This document shows positions 1-6,243 of a DNA stretch of 6,471 bases, piece after piece. Positions within the stretch are counted from its first letter, which is position 1; each line of letters starts with the position of its first letter. A model generated the notes under the pieces. It did not search any database, had not been told where the DNA came from, and saw only the letters and a program-made list of their open reading frames with translations. Position numbers and translations under genes: made by a program. This DNA is from Acidobacteriota bacterium (GTDB lineage: Bacteria > Acidobacteriota > Terriglobia > Terriglobales > Acidobacteriaceae). The DNA lies in NCBI GenBank assembly GCA_021798655.1, contig JAJZFE010000142.1, positions 1 through 6,471 on the forward strand, given 5' to 3'.

Positions 1-1265
1 CCCGTAGACATCTCGCTCTTGTTCCCCGTCGTCAGCACCAGCGCGCCAAACTTGTTCGAGAGCGCCATCAGCAACCCACCCCGTATCCGCGACTGCAGAT
101 TCTCCTCCGCCAGCCCAAACGGTGTCCCCGCAAACAGAGGCTTCAGCACCTCCTGATACGCCCCAAACACCTCATGGATCGGCAGCAACTCGAACCGTAT
201 CCCCAGGTTCTTCGCCAGCCCTCGCGCATCTTCAATCGATCCCAGCGACGAGTACTCACTTGGCATCCCCACGCCCAGCACATTCTCCGCGCCCAGAGCA
301 TCCACCGCAATCGCCGCGACCAGCGCCGAATCGATTCCTCCGCTCAGCCCCACCAGCGCCTTCTTGAAGCCGCACTTCCGCACATAGTCCCGTGTCCCCA
401 GCACCAGCGCATCCCACGTCGCTGCCACATCATCCGGCTTCACCTCTGCTGCTTTACCCGGATGCTCCGTGTCCACGATCACCAGATCCTCGGCAAAGCC
501 AGCTCCACGAGCAACCACTGTCCCATCCGGACCCACCGCCAGAGACGATCCATCGAACACCAGGCTGTCGTTCCCGCCCACCTGGTTCACCATCGCCACA
601 AACGCGCCATGCCGCTCCGCCAGCGCCGCCAGCATCCTCTCCCGTACCTCCGGCTTGCCCTGCCAGAACGGTGAAGCCGATATATTCAGAATCACCCGCT
701 GTTGCCCCGCCAACTCAGCCGGCTGCTTCTCCCACTGCCGCATCAGTTCATCAACCGGGTCCACTGTATACAACCGGCGCGGCCAGAAGCTCTTGTCGTT
801 CCACGCATCCTCGCACACCGTGATTGCCAGCGGCTGCCCACCCACCAGCGTCAACCCCTGCTCCACCGCAGGCTCGAAGTACCGTTGCTCGTCGAACACG
901 TCGTAGAACGGCAGCAGCATCTTCTGCTGCACAAAGCTCACCTTGCCCCCCGAGAGCAGCACCGCCACATTGCGCACCTGCTTACCCACCGCCGCGTTCG
1001 TCGCCATCACCGACCCGCACAGAATCGCCGGTCGTCCCGCCTCTGCCGTCCAGGCAGCCACTTCCGCAATTCCAGCCTCAGCCCGTGCGACAAAATCCCG
1101 CTTCTCCAGAAAATCCGCCGGCGGATACCCACACACAGCCAACTCCGGAAACACTACCAGCGCCGCACCCAGGCCTTCCGCCAGTGACGCATACTCCAAT
1201 ATCTTCGCTATGTTCCCAACGAAATCCCCAACCGTAGGGTTGATCTGTGCCAGAGCAATCTTCAC
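1..1265 (-). CDS. nadE: Glutamine-dependent NAD+ synthetase, C-terminus cut by window edge
   Basis: This enzyme makes NAD+ from deamido-NAD+ (nicotinic acid adenine dinucleotide), ATP and glutamine in the cytoplasm, the last step of NAD synthesis. The first 421 codons are present. Residues 1 to about 270 form a nitrilase-type glutaminase domain with the expected catalytic triad: Glu41 (FPELAVCGY), Lys115 (QQKMLLPFYDVFDE) and Cys151 (TVCEDAW). The synthetase domain follows, with the ATP pyrophosphatase P-loop SGGIDS at 308-313 and the conserved TTGNKSEMSTG stretch at the window edge. About 130 residues should lie beyond the edge, judging by the family's usual length of about 550. The GTG start at 1265 is chosen because MKIALAQINPTVGDF is the usual N-terminus and an in-frame TAG lies just upstream. 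A purine run (AGGG) abuts the GTG, so the ribosome site is poorly spaced. It lies 66 bp downstream of the sugar transferase on the same strand and may share its transcript. The identity is firm. Confidence 0.96.
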   Translation of the reverse strand, partial: MKIALAQINPTVGDFVGNIAKILEYASLAEGLGAALVVFPELAVCGYPPADFLEKRDFVARAEAGIAEVAAWTAEAGRPAILCGSVMATNAAVGKQVRNVAVLLSGGKVSFVQQKMLLPFYDVFDEQRYFEPAVEQGLTLVGGQPLAITVCEDAWNDKSFWPRRLYTVDPVDELMRQWEKQPAELAGQQRVILNISASPFWQGKPEVRERMLAALAERHGAFVAMVNQVGGNDSLVFDGSSLAVGPDGTVVARGAGFAEDLVIVDTEHPGKAAEVKPDDVAATWDALVLGTRDYVRKCGFKKALVGLSGGIDSALVAAIAVDALGAENVLGVGMPSEYSSLGSIEDARGLAKNLGIRFELLPIHEVFGAYQEVLKPLFAGTPFGLAEENLQSRIRGGLLMALSNKFGALVLTTGNKSEMST

Positions 1266-1331
1266 CCCTAAAGTCTACCCCGTCTGCACAACAAAATGCG
1301 CGTGCAACCCTCGTCGCATACAACCGCGCTC

Positions 1332-2903
1332 CTACGAGCCCGTCCCACTCACCACCACCCCGACCGTCCGGGCCAGAATCTTCAGATCCAGCCAAACACT
1401 CCAGTTCTCCACATACGCCGTGTCCAGAGAAATATAGCTGTCGAACGATGGGTCCTGACGAGCCTCCACCTGCCACAACCCGGTAATTCCCGGCAACACA
1501 TCCAGACGCCGCAGATGCGACAAGTCATACTGCTCCACCTCCGCAGCCATCGGTGGCCGCGGCCCAACCAGGCTCATATCGCCCTTCAGAACGTTGTAGA
1601 ACTGCGGCAACTCATCCAGCGAGTACTTCCGCAGTATCCGCCCTATCTTTGTCACCCGCGGATCGTTCCCGATCTTGAACAACACGCTGTCCCGTTCGTT
1701 CATATGTTCCAGATCAGCCTTCAGCTTCTCCGCATCCACCACCATCGTCCGGTACTTATAGCAGACAAAAGTCCGGCCCTTGCGCCCAATCCGCTGCGCA
1801 CGATACAGAATTGGTCCCTTGGAATCGAATCGCACCGCAATCGCCAGCCCCAGCATCACCGGAAATCCCACCGCCAGCGCCAGCGATGCCAACGTGATAT
1901 CCAGCATCCGCTTCAGCAGAAACGACCCAATCGCAAACTCGCGCCGATGCAGTGGAATCGTCGGAAACTGCCCAATGTATTCGACCGGCGCGTTCCACGC
2001 CAACCCGTCATAGAGGTCCGGAACCACCCGCACGTCGATTCCCATCTCCCGCGCCTCTTCCACCATCCCGATCACCAGCTTCTTGTCCGCTGGAACCGAG
2101 AAAAATATCTCGTCCACGAACAGTGACCGCGCAATCGACAGGCAGTTCCGTACATCGCCAATTACATCCGCATCTCCCTGTTCCGCCTCACGCTCCGTCA
2201 GCGCAATAAACCCCTTGAACCGGAACCCCAGATGCTGCAGTGCCTCCAGATGGTTCCGCAAAGCATGACCCACGCGCCCCGCACCAACAATCATCACGTT
2301 CCGCGTCTCTATCCCCGCCCGATATCGGCTGTAGACCATCTGACGCCACAACGCCCGGCGTACCGAAATCCCCACCGCCGTCAGCCCAATCAGCAACCCC
2401 ACCAGCACCCGCGAGACCCCTACGCCCCGCAACAGATACAGCGTCCCACACAAGATCAACCCCGAAACCAGAATCGCCTGCATCGTCATCCGCTGCTCAT
2501 GCAGTCCACTTCGATTCTGTATCGGCCCGTACAGACCATACGAACGCATGAAAAACACCAGGCAGGCCGCAAACCAGCCAATGTAAAACACCATCTCAGG
2601 AGGACCGCTATGGAATAAATCAGGAACCAACGACACCGCCGCTGCATCCGCAGGCAGTACCTCGCGAAACCGCAACGCCAAAATTCCGGCCGAGAACGCA
2701 GTCGCAAAATCCAACGTCGCCCAGATCAGACTGGTCACCGAAGGACGCTCAAATATCCCAAAGCGCGTGGTCTGCTTCCTGGCCCCGGCAGCGCGCCTTC
2801 TGCCCGACACAATAACTTGTTCTAAATACTCCGGTGTCGACACTGCGAATGCCTCTCTCACACTGTGATTAGGCTTGGCTTCCAGGATCCCCGACTCAGC
2901 CAA
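1332..2903 (-). CDS. Polyprenyl-phosphate hexose-1-phosphate transferase (WcaJ/WbaP-type priming glycosyltransferase)
   Basis: Integral membrane enzyme that transfers a hexose-1-phosphate from a UDP-sugar to undecaprenyl phosphate, the first step of exopolysaccharide, capsule or O-unit assembly. In this 523-residue frame, four hydrophobic segments (about 57-78, 104-124, 139-159, 165-182) form the N-terminal membrane part. A Rossmann-like CoA_binding_3 domain follows (VMIVGAGRVG at 203-212). A fifth hydrophobic segment carries an exact D-X12-P motif (Asp335, Pro348), the mark of the re-entrant helix in this superfamily. The catalytic sugar-transferase domain holds YKYRTM (382-387), SLDELPQF with the Asp430-Glu431 dyad, GDMSLVGPRP (441-450) and PGITGLWQV (471-479). 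The sugar (Glc or Gal) cannot be read from sequence. The interval uses the outermost start, TTG at 2903. GTG at 2843 (residue 21) has a much better ribosome site and may be the true start, giving 503 residues. No other polysaccharide gene is in the window. Confidence 0.94.
   Translation of the reverse strand: MAESGILEAKPNHSVREAFAVSTPEYLEQVIVSGRRRAAGARKQTTRFGIFERPSVTSLIWATLDFATAFSAGILALRFREVLPADAAAVSLVPDLFHSGPPEMVFYIGWFAACLVFFMRSYGLYGPIQNRSGLHEQRMTMQAILVSGLILCGTLYLLRGVGVSRVLVGLLIGLTAVGISVRRALWRQMVYSRYRAGIETRNVMIVGAGRVGHALRNHLEALQHLGFRFKGFIALTEREAEQGDADVIGDVRNCLSIARSLFVDEIFFSVPADKKLVIGMVEEAREMGIDVRVVPDLYDGLAWNAPVEYIGQFPTIPLHRREFAIGSFLLKRMLDITLASLALAVGFPVMLGLAIAVRFDSKGPILYRAQRIGRKGRTFVCYKYRTMVVDAEKLKADLEHMNERDSVLFKIGNDPRVTKIGRILRKYSLDELPQFYNVLKGDMSLVGPRPPMAAEVEQYDLSHLRRLDVLPGITGLWQVEARQDPSFDSYISLDTAYVENWSVWLDLKILARTVGVVVSGTGS
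2852..2859 (-). promoter_or_regulatory. Shine-Dalgarno-like site inside the sugar transferase frame
   Basis: Read on the minus strand this is GAGAGAGG, followed by an 8-base spacer and then GTG at 2843-2841. The TTG that opens the longest frame (2903) has only a weak purine run (GAAGTAAT) in front of it. The spacing and the stronger motif favour translation from 2843. The 20 residues this would remove show no recognisable conserved feature. This is an inference from motif quality only. Confidence 0.45.
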
Positions 2904-3043
2904 ATTACTTCAACTGGCCAAGCGCAGAATCGAAATCATTCAGTTCTTGCAAGTCAAATTATGTACTCTACTCGACAAACACGTGCGCAAGAAAGAAGTT
3001 TCCCCCTATGAAACAGAAAGAAAGTGCCCGCGGTATCAACAGA

Positions 3044-3073
3044 AGCATACTTTCTTGTTACCAACACAGGCAA
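3044..3073 (-). promoter_or_regulatory. Weak sigma-70-like promoter candidate for the sugar transferase
   Basis: On the minus strand, TTGCCT (3073-3068) is separated by 18 bases from TATGCT (3049-3044). Each hexamer matches the consensus at about four of six positions. It would give a leader of roughly 130 nt before the TTG at 2903. Another TTGACT lies at about 2958-2953 but has no acceptable -10 box at 16-18 bases. This is a motif match by eye in AT-rich DNA, where chance matches are common. Confidence 0.25.
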
Positions 3074-3080
3074 CGCAACC

Positions 3081-3094
3081 TGCAAATATTTGCA
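3081..3094. promoter_or_regulatory. Perfect 14-bp palindrome, candidate operator
   Basis: TGCAAATATTTGCA reads identically on both strands over all 14 bases, with no further extension on either side. It lies in the AT-rich spacer, 7 bases upstream of the candidate -35 box, and its centre would be near -50 from the predicted transcription start. An odd-free dyad of this size in a non-coding spacer is the usual form of a binding site for a dimeric helix-turn-helix regulator. Which regulator would bind is unknown. Confidence 0.4.
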
Positions 3095-3170
3095 AAGTAT
3101 TAACTAAAGTCTAATCTACCAACCAAATTATTCTTCATAATAAGCAACTTACATACACTCCGCTCTCCCA

Positions 3171-4100
3171 CTAAACGGGTAGTACCAACGCGTCCAGCCG
3201 CAGAAACTCCTCCAGAACCACGTCGTCACTCTGCTCCATCTCCTCCATGGTCCCGAAAAACCGTGCCTTGCCCTGATGCAAAAACACCACCCTGTCCGCC
3301 AGCTTCTTTGCAAACTTCATATCGTGCGTCACCACAATACTGGTCAGATGCAACTGCTGCTTCAAACGTTCGATCAGGTCCCCCAGCAGATGCGCCATCA
3401 ACGGATCGACCATCGTCGTCGGCTCGTCATACAACACCGCCTCCGGTTGCGACGCCAGCGCCCGGGCAATCGCCACTGAGCGCTTCATCCCGGTCGACAG
3501 GTCCGATGGCAGCAGACTCTCCATACCCGCCACCCCCACCATCTCCAGCAATCCCTTTACCACCTGCTCAATCTGGTCCTCTTCCATGTCCCCCCGCTCA
3601 CGCAGTGGAAACGCAACATTCTCCCCCACCGAAATCGAGTCGAACAGAGCACCGTTCTGGAACACCATCGTCACCTTCTGGCGTATCCGCTGCAACTCCT
3701 GCTCCTTCATCCCGCAGATGTCCTCGCCCGCCACCCGGATCACGCCACCATCCGCCTTCAAAAATCCCATCAGCATCTGCAAAGCCACCGACTTGCCCAC
3801 ACCGCTGCGCCCCAGTATGCACAGTGTCTCCCCCGAATTCACGCAAAAACTTACATCGTCCAGCACCACCAGGTCTCCGAACGACTTCGACACATGCTCA
3901 AAAGAGATATACGAGCCCGGCTTGTTTCTAACCTCCAGAACCGCCTCCGCCGCTGCTTCATTCTGCAGCGCCGCCTGCTCCATAAACTCTTCCACCACCT
4001 CCGACGCATACTCGGGTGCAGGCTCGATCCCAGACTCAGTCCCAACCTCCAGCCCAGCCTCATGCTTCACCGCAAACCCGGTCTCATCCTGCTTGGCCAT
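3171..4100 (-). CDS. ABC transporter ATP-binding protein, MlaF/Ttg2A-like
   Basis: Cytoplasmic ATPase subunit of an ABC transporter, closest in motif style to MlaF, which powers phospholipid movement between inner and outer membrane with the MlaE permease and MlaD. Of 309 residues, the ATPase domain starts near Tyr64 (YISFEHVSKSFG). It shows Walker A GRSGVGKS (97-104), the Q-loop Gln148 in VFQNGALFDSISVGENVAFPLRE-like sequence typical of MlaF, signature LSTGMKRSVAIARA (from 201), Walker B VLYDE (222-226, catalytic Glu226) and H-loop His259 (VVTHD). The signature has Thr203 where Gly is usual, and the D-loop region reads TTMVDP instead of TTGLDP. Residues 1-63 are an acidic, Ala/Glu-rich extension not found in a minimal MlaF. 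The ATG at 4100 is preceded by a purine-rich run (AGAGGAGAGG), a good ribosome site. It lies 47 bp after mobA; no permease or MlaD gene is in the window. The ATPase identity is certain, the lipid role is inferred. Confidence 0.92.
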   Translation of the reverse strand: MAKQDETGFAVKHEAGLEVGTESGIEPAPEYASEVVEEFMEQAALQNEAAAEAVLEVRNKPGSYISFEHVSKSFGDLVVLDDVSFCVNSGETLCILGRSGVGKSVALQMLMGFLKADGGVIRVAGEDICGMKEQELQRIRQKVTMVFQNGALFDSISVGENVAFPLRERGDMEEDQIEQVVKGLLEMVGVAGMESLLPSDLSTGMKRSVAIARALASQPEAVLYDEPTTMVDPLMAHLLGDLIERLKQQLHLTSIVVTHDMKFAKKLADRVVFLHQGKARFFGTMEEMEQSDDVVLEEFLRLDALVLPV

Positions 4101-4117
4101 TCGCCTCTCCTCTCCCC

Positions 4118-4143
4118 AAAGCCATCTCCTCGAAAGCCATCTC
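4118..4143. repeat. Short tandem duplication between mobA and the ABC gene
   Basis: The 11-mer AAAGCCATCTC occurs at 4118-4128 and again at 4133-4143, a period of 15 bases. On the transcribed strand this is GAGATGGCTTT twice. It fills most of the 47-bp gap between the mobA stop and the ABC start. It probably arose by slippage or local duplication. Each copy contains an ATG that is out of frame with the ABC gene. Confidence 0.6.
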
Positions 4144-4147
4144 TTCT

Positions 4148-4741
4148 TCAGATGCCAACGTCAGCAGCACGTCGCTCTGCCACCCGAAACTCCTCCGGAG
4201 TATTCACATTCATCAACCACTCCGTCTCCATCCCGCTCACCTCCAGATACTCCACCGCTCCCGCCGCCGCAATCGCCTGGGTTACCTTCCAGTGCCCCGC
4301 CGCCAACTCCGCCCGTAGCACCTCCAGCGCTCGCCGGTTATATCCAGCACACAGAGGCTCCGCTCGGCCTTCCACCCGCACCATCACCGCCACCCCGCTC
4401 GACTCCAAACAACGCTCCCCTAGCCGCCGCAGCAGCTCCGCCGGAACCAGTGGCACATCTACAGCCAAAAATAGACTCCAGTCGCAGAAAGTCGTCTCCA
4501 GCGCCGCCACTATCCCACCCAGCGGCCCGCAGCCACCCGTTCCGTCCGGTACCACCCGTCCATACATCCGCAGTGCATCACCACCACCAGCGATCCCCAC
4601 CTCGGAGCAGACCTTTCCCAGCTTCCGCACCGCGCGTTCCACCAGCGTCTCCCCGGAAAACTCCAGCAACGCCTTATCCCGCCCCATCCGCGAGCTCTGC
4701 CCTCCCGCCAGTACAAACCCCGCCACTGGCAGCTGACTCAA
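4148..4741 (-). CDS. mobA: Molybdenum cofactor guanylyltransferase MobA
   Basis: MobA transfers GMP from GTP to molybdopterin-bound molybdenum (Mo-MPT), forming the guanine dinucleotide cofactor used by DMSO-reductase-family enzymes such as nitrate reductases and formate dehydrogenases. It acts in the cytoplasm. The 197 residues are the usual family length. The nucleotide-binding motif LAGGQSSRMGRDKA spans 11-24 with Lys23. GPLGGI is at 72-77. FLAVDVPLV at 91-99 contains the expected metal-binding Asp95. EPLCAGY (128-134) and NVNTPEEF (179-186) are typical C-terminal motifs. The TTG start at 4741 overlaps the TGA stop of the dipeptidase (TTGA), with GGGG 7 bases upstream as the likely ribosome site, so translational coupling is likely. 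A GTG at residue 6 is possible but has no well-placed ribosome site. No other Moco gene is nearby. A related NTP_transf_3 enzyme (for example a MocA-like cytidylyltransferase) is the main alternative, but length and motifs favour MobA. Confidence 0.9.
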   Translation of the reverse strand: MSQLPVAGFVLAGGQSSRMGRDKALLEFSGETLVERAVRKLGKVCSEVGIAGGGDALRMYGRVVPDGTGGCGPLGGIVAALETTFCDWSLFLAVDVPLVPAELLRRLGERCLESSGVAVMVRVEGRAEPLCAGYNRRALEVLRAELAAGHWKVTQAIAAAGAVEYLEVSGMETEWLMNVNTPEEFRVAERRAADVGI

Positions 4742-6162
4742 GCTCCAACCCCACTCAGAAACCGCACAATCGACTCAATACCGCGGTAAAAATTCGCCAG
4801 ATGAAACTTCTCATTCGGGGCATGTAGATTGTCATCCGGCAGCCCAAACCCCATCATCACCGTCGGAATCTTCAACTCCCGCACAAAGTCCCCCACAATC
4901 GGAATCGATCCGCCCCCCCGCACAAATACCGTCTCTTTGCCAAACACCGTATGCATCGCATCAGTCGCGGCCTTCACATACACATTGTCCGTACTCACCA
5001 CAATCGGATCGCCCGAGTGGATCATCCGCACCTCCAGCACAATCCCCTTCGGCGTCAGCGACTCCACATACGCCTTGTACTGCGCAAAAGCCTCCGCCGG
5101 CGTCATATCCGGAACCAGCCGCATACTCACCTTCGCCACCGCCTTCGCCGGAATCACCGTCTTCGCGCCAGCGCCAATAAACCCACCCGGCATCCCATGC
5201 ACATCCAGCGTAGGTCGAGACCACGTCCGCTCCAGCACGCTGTATCCCGGCTCCCCGGTCAGCGCCACTGAACCCACCTCAGTCTCGCGATAGTGCTCCT
5301 CATCGAACGGCAGCGCCTTCCACGCCTTCAACTCCGCCTCCGTAGGCTTCGCCACCTTGTCGTAAAACCCCGGAATCAGAATCTTCCCCTCCGCGTCCTT
5401 CAACTGCGCAATCACCTGCGCCAGCGCCACAAAAGGGTTTGGCGCCGCCCCGCCATACATCCCCGAGTGCAGGTCCGTCCGAGCCCCACGCGCCTCAATC
5501 TCCGTGTAAATCATCCCCCGCAGCCCCACGCACAACGTCGGCAGGTCCGGCGCAAACATCTCCGTATCGCTCACCAGTGCCACATCCGCCTGCAACTGGT
5601 CCCCATGCGCCCGCACAAAGTGAGCAATCCCCTCGCCTCCAACCTCTTCCTCACCCTCCACAATCACCCGCACATTCACCGGCAGCGTCCCACCCCCTGC
5701 CACCATCAGCGACTCCAGCGCCTTCACGTGCATCCACATCTGGCCCTTGTCATCCACCGCACCCCGCGCATACAGGTTGCCGTTGCGCTCCGTAGGCTCG
5801 AACGGCGGCGATAACCACTCGTCCAGCGGCTCCGCTGGCTGTACGTCATAGTGCCCATAGCAAAGCACCGTCGGCTTGGCCTTCCCATCCGCACCCAGCC
5901 CGGCCTTCAGCCAATCCGCATACACCAGCGGATGGCCACCCGGCCGCTCCGCCGTCGCCGTCTCAATCAGCCGAACGTTCTCCATCCCAATCCGCTTCAA
6001 CTCAGCAGCCACAAACTCCGCAGCCAGCCGCACATCCCCAGCATGCTCCGGTGCCGTCGATACCGAAGGAATCCGCAACAGCGCCTTCAACTCCTCCACA
6101 AACCGCCCCTGGTTCTCCTGCGCAAACTCCACCGCTGCCTTAATCGTCACGTCTGCCCTCAC
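4738..6162 (-). CDS. M20-family zinc dipeptidase (CNDP/carboxypeptidase G2-like)
   Basis: Cytoplasmic metallopeptidase of the M20 (ArgE/DapE/ACY1/CPG2) family, likely cleaving dipeptides or short peptides; the exact substrate is not readable. The 474-residue length fits the CNDP-type subgroup. By alignment from memory to human CNDP2, the two-metal site is complete: His104 (GHYDVQP) with Asp106, the bridging Asp137 in AVDDKG, base Glu172 and metal ligand Glu173 in EGEEEVGGEG, Asp199 (SDTE) and His447 (DDNLHAPNE). The dimerisation or lid domain between about 210 and 390 holds DLHSGMYGG (230-238), whose His231 reaches the partner's active site in relatives. RGGGSIPIV follows at 415-423. No signal peptide is seen. 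The interval uses GTG at 6162; GTG at 6150 has a better ribosome site (GAGGG, 5-base spacer) and may be the true start, giving 470 residues. Its stop overlaps the mobA start. Confidence 0.93.
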   Translation of the reverse strand: MRADVTIKAAVEFAQENQGRFVEELKALLRIPSVSTAPEHAGDVRLAAEFVAAELKRIGMENVRLIETATAERPGGHPLVYADWLKAGLGADGKAKPTVLCYGHYDVQPAEPLDEWLSPPFEPTERNGNLYARGAVDDKGQMWMHVKALESLMVAGGGTLPVNVRVIVEGEEEVGGEGIAHFVRAHGDQLQADVALVSDTEMFAPDLPTLCVGLRGMIYTEIEARGARTDLHSGMYGGAAPNPFVALAQVIAQLKDAEGKILIPGFYDKVAKPTEAELKAWKALPFDEEHYRETEVGSVALTGEPGYSVLERTWSRPTLDVHGMPGGFIGAGAKTVIPAKAVAKVSMRLVPDMTPAEAFAQYKAYVESLTPKGIVLEVRMIHSGDPIVVSTDNVYVKAATDAMHTVFGKETVFVRGGGSIPIVGDFVRELKIPTVMMGFGLPDDNLHAPNEKFHLANFYRGIESIVRFLSGVGA

Positions 6163-6201
6163 AATTCCGTTCCATCAAAATCTCTCGCCATCAAGCCGTA
6201 C

Positions 6202-6236
6202 AGCGGCGAAGCCCCAGTATAGTGAACCTCGCCGCT
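6202..6236 (-). terminator. Ten-base-pair GC-rich hairpin after the hydrolase stop, possible terminator
   Basis: On the minus strand, AGCGGCGAGG (6236-6227) can pair with CTTCGCCGCT (6211-6202) over 10 bp with one G-U wobble and a 15-base loop. It begins 7 bases after the hydrolase TAA. Because the imperfect pair is G-U only in the minus-strand RNA, the fold suits the transcript of these genes. No U-tract follows directly; the first T-run (TTTT) comes more than 20 bases later. It could be a factor-dependent terminator, an mRNA-stabilising or processing hairpin, or chance. Confidence 0.35.
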
Positions 6237-6243
6237 CTCCTGC

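Larger units (their letters stand above)
2904..3170. other. AT-rich intergenic spacer between the two transcription units
   Basis: The 267 bp between the ABC ATPase stop and the sugar transferase start are clearly lower in GC than the flanking genes. A hand count of 2941-3120 gives 73 G+C in 180 bases (about 41%). It contains a perfect 14-bp palindrome, a weak sigma-70-like promoter candidate and an 8-bp inverted repeat (3018-3025 with 3049-3056) around a 23-base loop. No convincing intrinsic terminator was found after the ABC gene: the only nearby dyad (around 3127-3142) is short, all AT and lacks a U-tract. A plus-strand frame runs through the spacer but shows no sign of being a gene. The spacer most likely carries the promoter of the sugar transferase and nadE. 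Confidence 0.7.

Noticed and set aside
1268..1277. CTAAAGTCTA just upstream of nadE, repeated at 3104-3113 in the AT-rich spacer
   Set aside because: Exact 10-mer pairs are expected by chance several times in a window this size, and the two positions relative to the genes differ.
1283..1304. TGCAC and GTGCA arms between the sugar transferase and nadE as a possible terminator
   Set aside because: The stem is only five or six base pairs with a 12-base loop and no U-tract, too weak to call.
2975..3006. An ECF-sigma-like arrangement (GGAAACTT, then TGTCGA) on the minus strand
   Set aside because: The spacer is 18 bases, longer than usual for this promoter class, and the -10 match is minimal.
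2875..3114. A 79-codon plus-strand frame running through the AT-rich spacer
   Set aside because: It starts at TTG with no proper ribosome site, overlaps the sugar transferase frame, resembles no family I know, and its composition looks like spacer DNA rather than like the neighbouring genes.
3586..4827. A 413-codon open frame on the plus strand antisense to the ABC ATPase and mobA genes
   Set aside because: It is rich in Pro and Ser with no recognisable motif, as expected when the complement of GC-rich codons stays open. The minus-strand genes beneath it are unambiguous.
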